From Runella slithyformis DSM 19594 (GTDB lineage Bacteria > Bacteroidota > Bacteroidia > Cytophagales > Spirosomataceae): 64,000 bases of DNA. Every line of letters starts with the position of its first letter. Within the stretch, counting starts at the first letter, position 1. Positions 61,463 through 64,000 of this stretch are shown piece by piece. The notes under the pieces are model-generated. The model searched no databases, was not told the origin of the DNA, and was given only the letters and a program-made list of their open reading frames with translations. Position numbers and translations under genes: made by a program. The stretch spans positions 124,001-188,000 of the forward strand of contig NC_015703.1 of the NCBI RefSeq assembly GCF_000218895.1, given 5' to 3'.

Positions 61463-62533
61463 ATGCCGGCGTACAAATCAGTCACCATCAACCCCGTGTT
61501 ACCCAATCGTCCGAGGGCTTCCGTGTTAGTCATTTATACCGGAGGAACGCTGGGAATGGTCTTCGAAAAAGGACAATTAGTTCCGTTTGATTTCGAACAA
61601 ATTCTCGACCGACTCCCGGAGATCAAGCGGCTGGACTTTGAGATCACGTTTACCAGTTTGGAAGAAATCATGGATTCGTCCAACATGCGGCCCGACGTAT
61701 GGGTGGAACTGGCCCAACTGATCCGACGAAACTATGAGTTGTATGACAGCTTTGTGATTCTGCACGGCACCGATACGATGGCTTATACTGCCTCGGCGCT
61801 GAGCTTTATGCTCCAACATCTCAGTAAGCCTGTCATTCTGACGGGGGCGCAATTGCCCATCGGAATCGCTCGAACCGACGCCCGCGAAAACATCATCACA
61901 GCCCTGGAAATCGCGGCGGCGCAGTGGGAAGGCCGCCCGCTGGTGCCCGAAGTCTGCATTTATTTTCAAAATTATCTGTTGCGCGGCAACCGCGCCAAAA
62001 AAAAAGAAAGTTCGCAGTTCAACGCTTTCCGCTCAGAGAATTACCCCGCGTTGGCCGAAGTCGGCGTCACGATCGAGTACAACTATCCTTACATAGCTCC
62101 GTATCGTCCCGACCAGCCTTTTCAAACACAGCTTGCATTGGATGAAAATGTCACCATTCTGAAACTGTTTCCGGGAATTACCCAAAACGTTTTGCGTTCC
62201 ATTCTGGAAATCAACGGATTACGGGGCGCGGTATTGGAAACATTTGGGGCGGGTAATGCCCCTACGTTCCCTTGGTTTCTGCACGAACTGAAAGAAGCGA
62301 CGGAGCGCGGTGTGGTCATCATGAACGTATCGCAGTGCGACGGCGGACGCGTGACGCAGGGCCGGTATCAAACCAGCACATGGCTTGAAAAAATAGGCGT
62401 GGTAAGCGGCGGCGACATCACCACCGAAGCCGCCATCACTAAGATGATGGGCGTCTTGGGACGGGAAACGGATATAGAACGCATCCGCGAATGCCTGTTA
62501 ACGCCTCTCGCCGGTGAAATGAGTTTGTTTTAA
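61463..62533 (+). CDS. Type I (cytoplasmic) L-asparaginase
   Basis: 356 residues without a signal peptide. VLVIYTGGTLGM holds the nucleophile Thr, FVILHGTDTMAYTASALSFM the second Thr-Asp pair, and ILTGAQLPIG and VLETFGAGNAP are further family words. It hydrolyses asparagine to aspartate and ammonia. Probably cotranscribed with the TatD gene. Confidence 0.95.
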   Translation: MPAYKSVTINPVLPNRPRASVLVIYTGGTLGMVFEKGQLVPFDFEQILDRLPEIKRLDFEITFTSLEEIMDSSNMRPDVWVELAQLIRRNYELYDSFVILHGTDTMAYTASALSFMLQHLSKPVILTGAQLPIGIARTDARENIITALEIAAAQWEGRPLVPEVCIYFQNYLLRGNRAKKKESSQFNAFRSENYPALAEVGVTIEYNYPYIAPYRPDQPFQTQLALDENVTILKLFPGITQNVLRSILEINGLRGAVLETFGAGNAPTFPWFLHELKEATERGVVIMNVSQCDGGRVTQGRYQTSTWLEKIGVVSGGDITTEAAITKMMGVLGRETDIERIRECLLTPLAGEMSLF

Positions 62534-62598
62534 CAAAGAAACCAACCCGACGATTTATCGGTTATGTGTTTTTAACGTAATCATCCACAGCAATTCCC

Positions 62599-63033
62599 AT
62601 GAAAACACTCCTTATTTCGGCTTCTTTACTGCTTGTGGCCGGCAAATCGGCCTTTTCTCAAAAAGCCGACGACATTGTAGGTGAATGGCTCAACGCTGAA
62701 AAAGACGGCAGGATTCAAATTTACAAATCGGGAAACCGTTATTTCGGAAAACTGATCTGGGGGCAGAATATCTACGAATCTGACGGAAAAACGCTTAGAA
62801 AAGACATCCACAACAGCGACGCGACCTTAAAAGGGCGAACGCTTTTGAACATACCTATTTTGGAATCGTATGAATTTCAAAAAGGCGAATGGCGCAACGG
62901 AAAGGTCTATGACCCGCGCAGCGGAAAAACATACGACGGTATCCTGAAATTAAACGGCGACAAACTCGCAATAAGAGGTTTTGTAAAAGTAGAAGCTTTT
63001 GGCAAAACAACCGTGTGGACCAGAGCGCAGTAA
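62599..63033 (+). CDS. DUF2147 exported protein
   Basis: 144 residues: signal peptide to about residue 20 (ASLLLVAGKSAFSQ), then DDIVGEWLNAEKDGRIQIYK, FGKLIWGQNIYES, GRTLLNIPILESYEF and KVYDPRSGKTYDGILKLNGD, the lipocalin-like DUF2147 domain. The family is periplasmic with unknown ligand. A strong terminator follows. Confidence 0.93.
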   Translation: MKTLLISASLLLVAGKSAFSQKADDIVGEWLNAEKDGRIQIYKSGNRYFGKLIWGQNIYESDGKTLRKDIHNSDATLKGRTLLNIPILESYEFQKGEWRNGKVYDPRSGKTYDGILKLNGDKLAIRGFVKVEAFGKTTVWTRAQ

Positions 63034-63050
63034 ATTGGCTTTTTCTACAA

Positions 63051-63092
63051 AAAACGGGCCTTCAACAAAATTGTTGAAGGCCCGTTTTTTTG
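63051..63092 (+). terminator. Terminator after the DUF2147 gene
   Basis: AAAACGGGCCTTCAAC pairs with GTTGAAGGCCCGTTTT around loop AAAATT, followed by T residues. The stem is perfect over 16 bp and can also serve the convergent GH3-family gene. Confidence 0.93.
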
Positions 63093-63191
63093 ACATTGAC
63101 CGCTGAAAATTATACTGGCTCAATACTGAGAATAAACAATTTACAGCCCGTCAGTAGTCCAAAGATCGCACGCTGTCAATCAAAAAAAGTA

Positions 63192-64000
63192 TTACTTCAA
63201 ATGGACCGTTTCGACCTGCAATCCCTGTTCCTGAAGATAGGCTTCCCATTCATCGATGAGATTCTTTTTCAATACGCGCGGAAATTTATTTTGTCCGCCC
63301 ATTTTTCCTCTTTTCGCCATCCATCCCAGAAAAGCAGCAGATGGCAAAACGGTCACAAATACATCCTTCAACGCATGCCTACGCTCCACGATGTAGTCGT
63401 CATTGAGAATTTTGAGGTGGGCATCAATCTTATCCCGCAGCATATCGGCATCTACGGGGTCATCGGTCCCGATGTACCACTGATGCGCAAAAAGAGAATC
63501 ATGACTTATGCCCGCCACGGTAAACTCCTTGACGGTAATTCCCAGGTCTTCGGCGCTCAGTTCTACCGCCTTGTTCATGTTTTCGACCGAAAGGTGCTCG
63601 CCGCACAGGCTCAAATAATGCTTTGTGCGCCCCGTAATGGTTATTTCGGCGCGGTATTTATTGGCAAATTTGATAGTATCGCCGATCAGGTAACGCCATG
63701 CCCCGGAGCAGGTCGAGATCAGCAACGCGTAATCCACGCCTTCTTCGACCTGATCAATCATCAGGGTTTGAGGATTAGACACCAACTCACCGTCTTCGGT
63801 AAAGTTTTTATCGTTGAACGGTACAAATTCGTAGAAAATGCCGTTGTCGAGCACCAAACGCATCCCGTCAGCGTGGGGGCGATTTTGGAAGGCTATGAAT
63901 CCTTCGGAGGCCAAATACGTATCAATATAGATCAGCGGCCTGCCGAGGAGCTTTTCAAAACCCGCACGATAGGGCTCAAAAGAGACGCCGCCGTGACCAA
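63192..64000 (-). CDS. GH3 auxin-responsive promoter family protein (5' end cut by window)
   Basis: The last 269 codons of an acyl-adenylate/thioester-forming GH3 family member; the frame is open to the window edge at 64000, so no start is shown. Visible words: GHGGVSFEPYRAGFEKLLGR, YLASEGFIAFQNR, STCSGAWRYLIGDTIKF, ITGRTKHYLSLCGEHLS and KMGGQNKFPRVLK at the end. In plants GH3 enzymes join amino acids to hormones; the bacterial function is not known to me. Convergent with the DUF2147 gene. Confidence 0.92.
   Translation of the reverse strand, partial: GHGGVSFEPYRAGFEKLLGRPLIYIDTYLASEGFIAFQNRPHADGMRLVLDNGIFYEFVPFNDKNFTEDGELVSNPQTLMIDQVEEGVDYALLISTCSGAWRYLIGDTIKFANKYRAEITITGRTKHYLSLCGEHLSVENMNKAVELSAEDLGITVKEFTVAGISHDSLFAHQWYIGTDDPVDADMLRDKIDAHLKILNDDYIVERRHALKDVFVTVLPSAAFLGWMAKRGKMGGQNKFPRVLKKNLIDEWEAYLQEQGLQVETVHLK

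Overview
The window looks like a chromosomal segment of a Bacteroidetes bacterium, most likely a Cytophagales member (Runella/Spirosoma/Dyadobacter-like; the genus is an inference). The signs are TonB-dependent receptors with carboxypeptidase-like N-terminal extensions, a type IX secretion C-terminal domain on a large glycoside hydrolase, DUF4270, DUF4175 and DUF2805 proteins, many short lipoproteins, few Shine-Dalgarno sequences, and a clade II (Sec-exported) nitrous oxide reductase cluster. No tRNA, rRNA, transposase, prophage or CRISPR array was seen.

Layout. 1-2174: 3' part of a FecA-like TonB receptor. 2389-15186 (minus strand): a defence-like island. In transcription order it holds a type III-like adenine methyltransferase (Mod), a GxxExxY protein, a type III Res-like helicase/nuclease, an MNT nucleotidyltransferase, a truncated HEPN gene, a 72-aa small protein, a DndD-like SMC-type ATPase, a HerA-like ATPase and an SNF2/SWIM helicase. 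A family of about 40-47 bp interspersed repeats surrounds the GxxExxY gene and has invaded the mod coding sequence in frame. 15352-19744: a Crp/Fnr regulator and a 1230-aa secreted multidomain GH5 enzyme. 19808-21720: a probable zinc-response pair (lipoprotein plus COG0523 GTPase) with two copies of a Zur-like palindrome upstream.

22217-35366: a Crp/Fnr regulator followed by the nitrous oxide reduction cluster: cytochrome c, nosZ, a membrane-protein/NosL fusion, nosD, nosF, nosY. A string of accessory genes follows: fasciclin, cupin, a small Cys-containing membrane protein, a lipoprotein, a TonB receptor and a beta-propeller protein with a CQCC motif. Together they suggest N2O respiration coupled to copper import and delivery. 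The link to copper for the last genes is inferred from context.

35490-54434: mostly housekeeping and conserved genes: DinB-like, glycosyltransferase, Spy-like, FGE-family lipoprotein, the DUF2805/DUF429-like/DUF2256 trio, penicillin acylase family, DUF4175, THUMP-like methyltransferase, thioesterase, a short glycogen synthase-like protein, DUF4270, glmS, Dabb and pterin dehydratase. 55103-58444 (minus): the ATP synthase F0 operon (atpZ/I-like, a second small membrane gene, atpB, atpE, atpF) plus atpH, ending in a terminator, with no atpA/atpG following in the window. 58480-64000: a Kir channel, glycosyltransferase, TatD nuclease, type I asparaginase, DUF2147 and the 3' part of a GH3-family gene.

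Recurring theme: at least five different short repeat families sit in intergenic gaps and several reach into genes, where they form stop codons, a long N-terminal extension (nosD) or an internal insert (mod).
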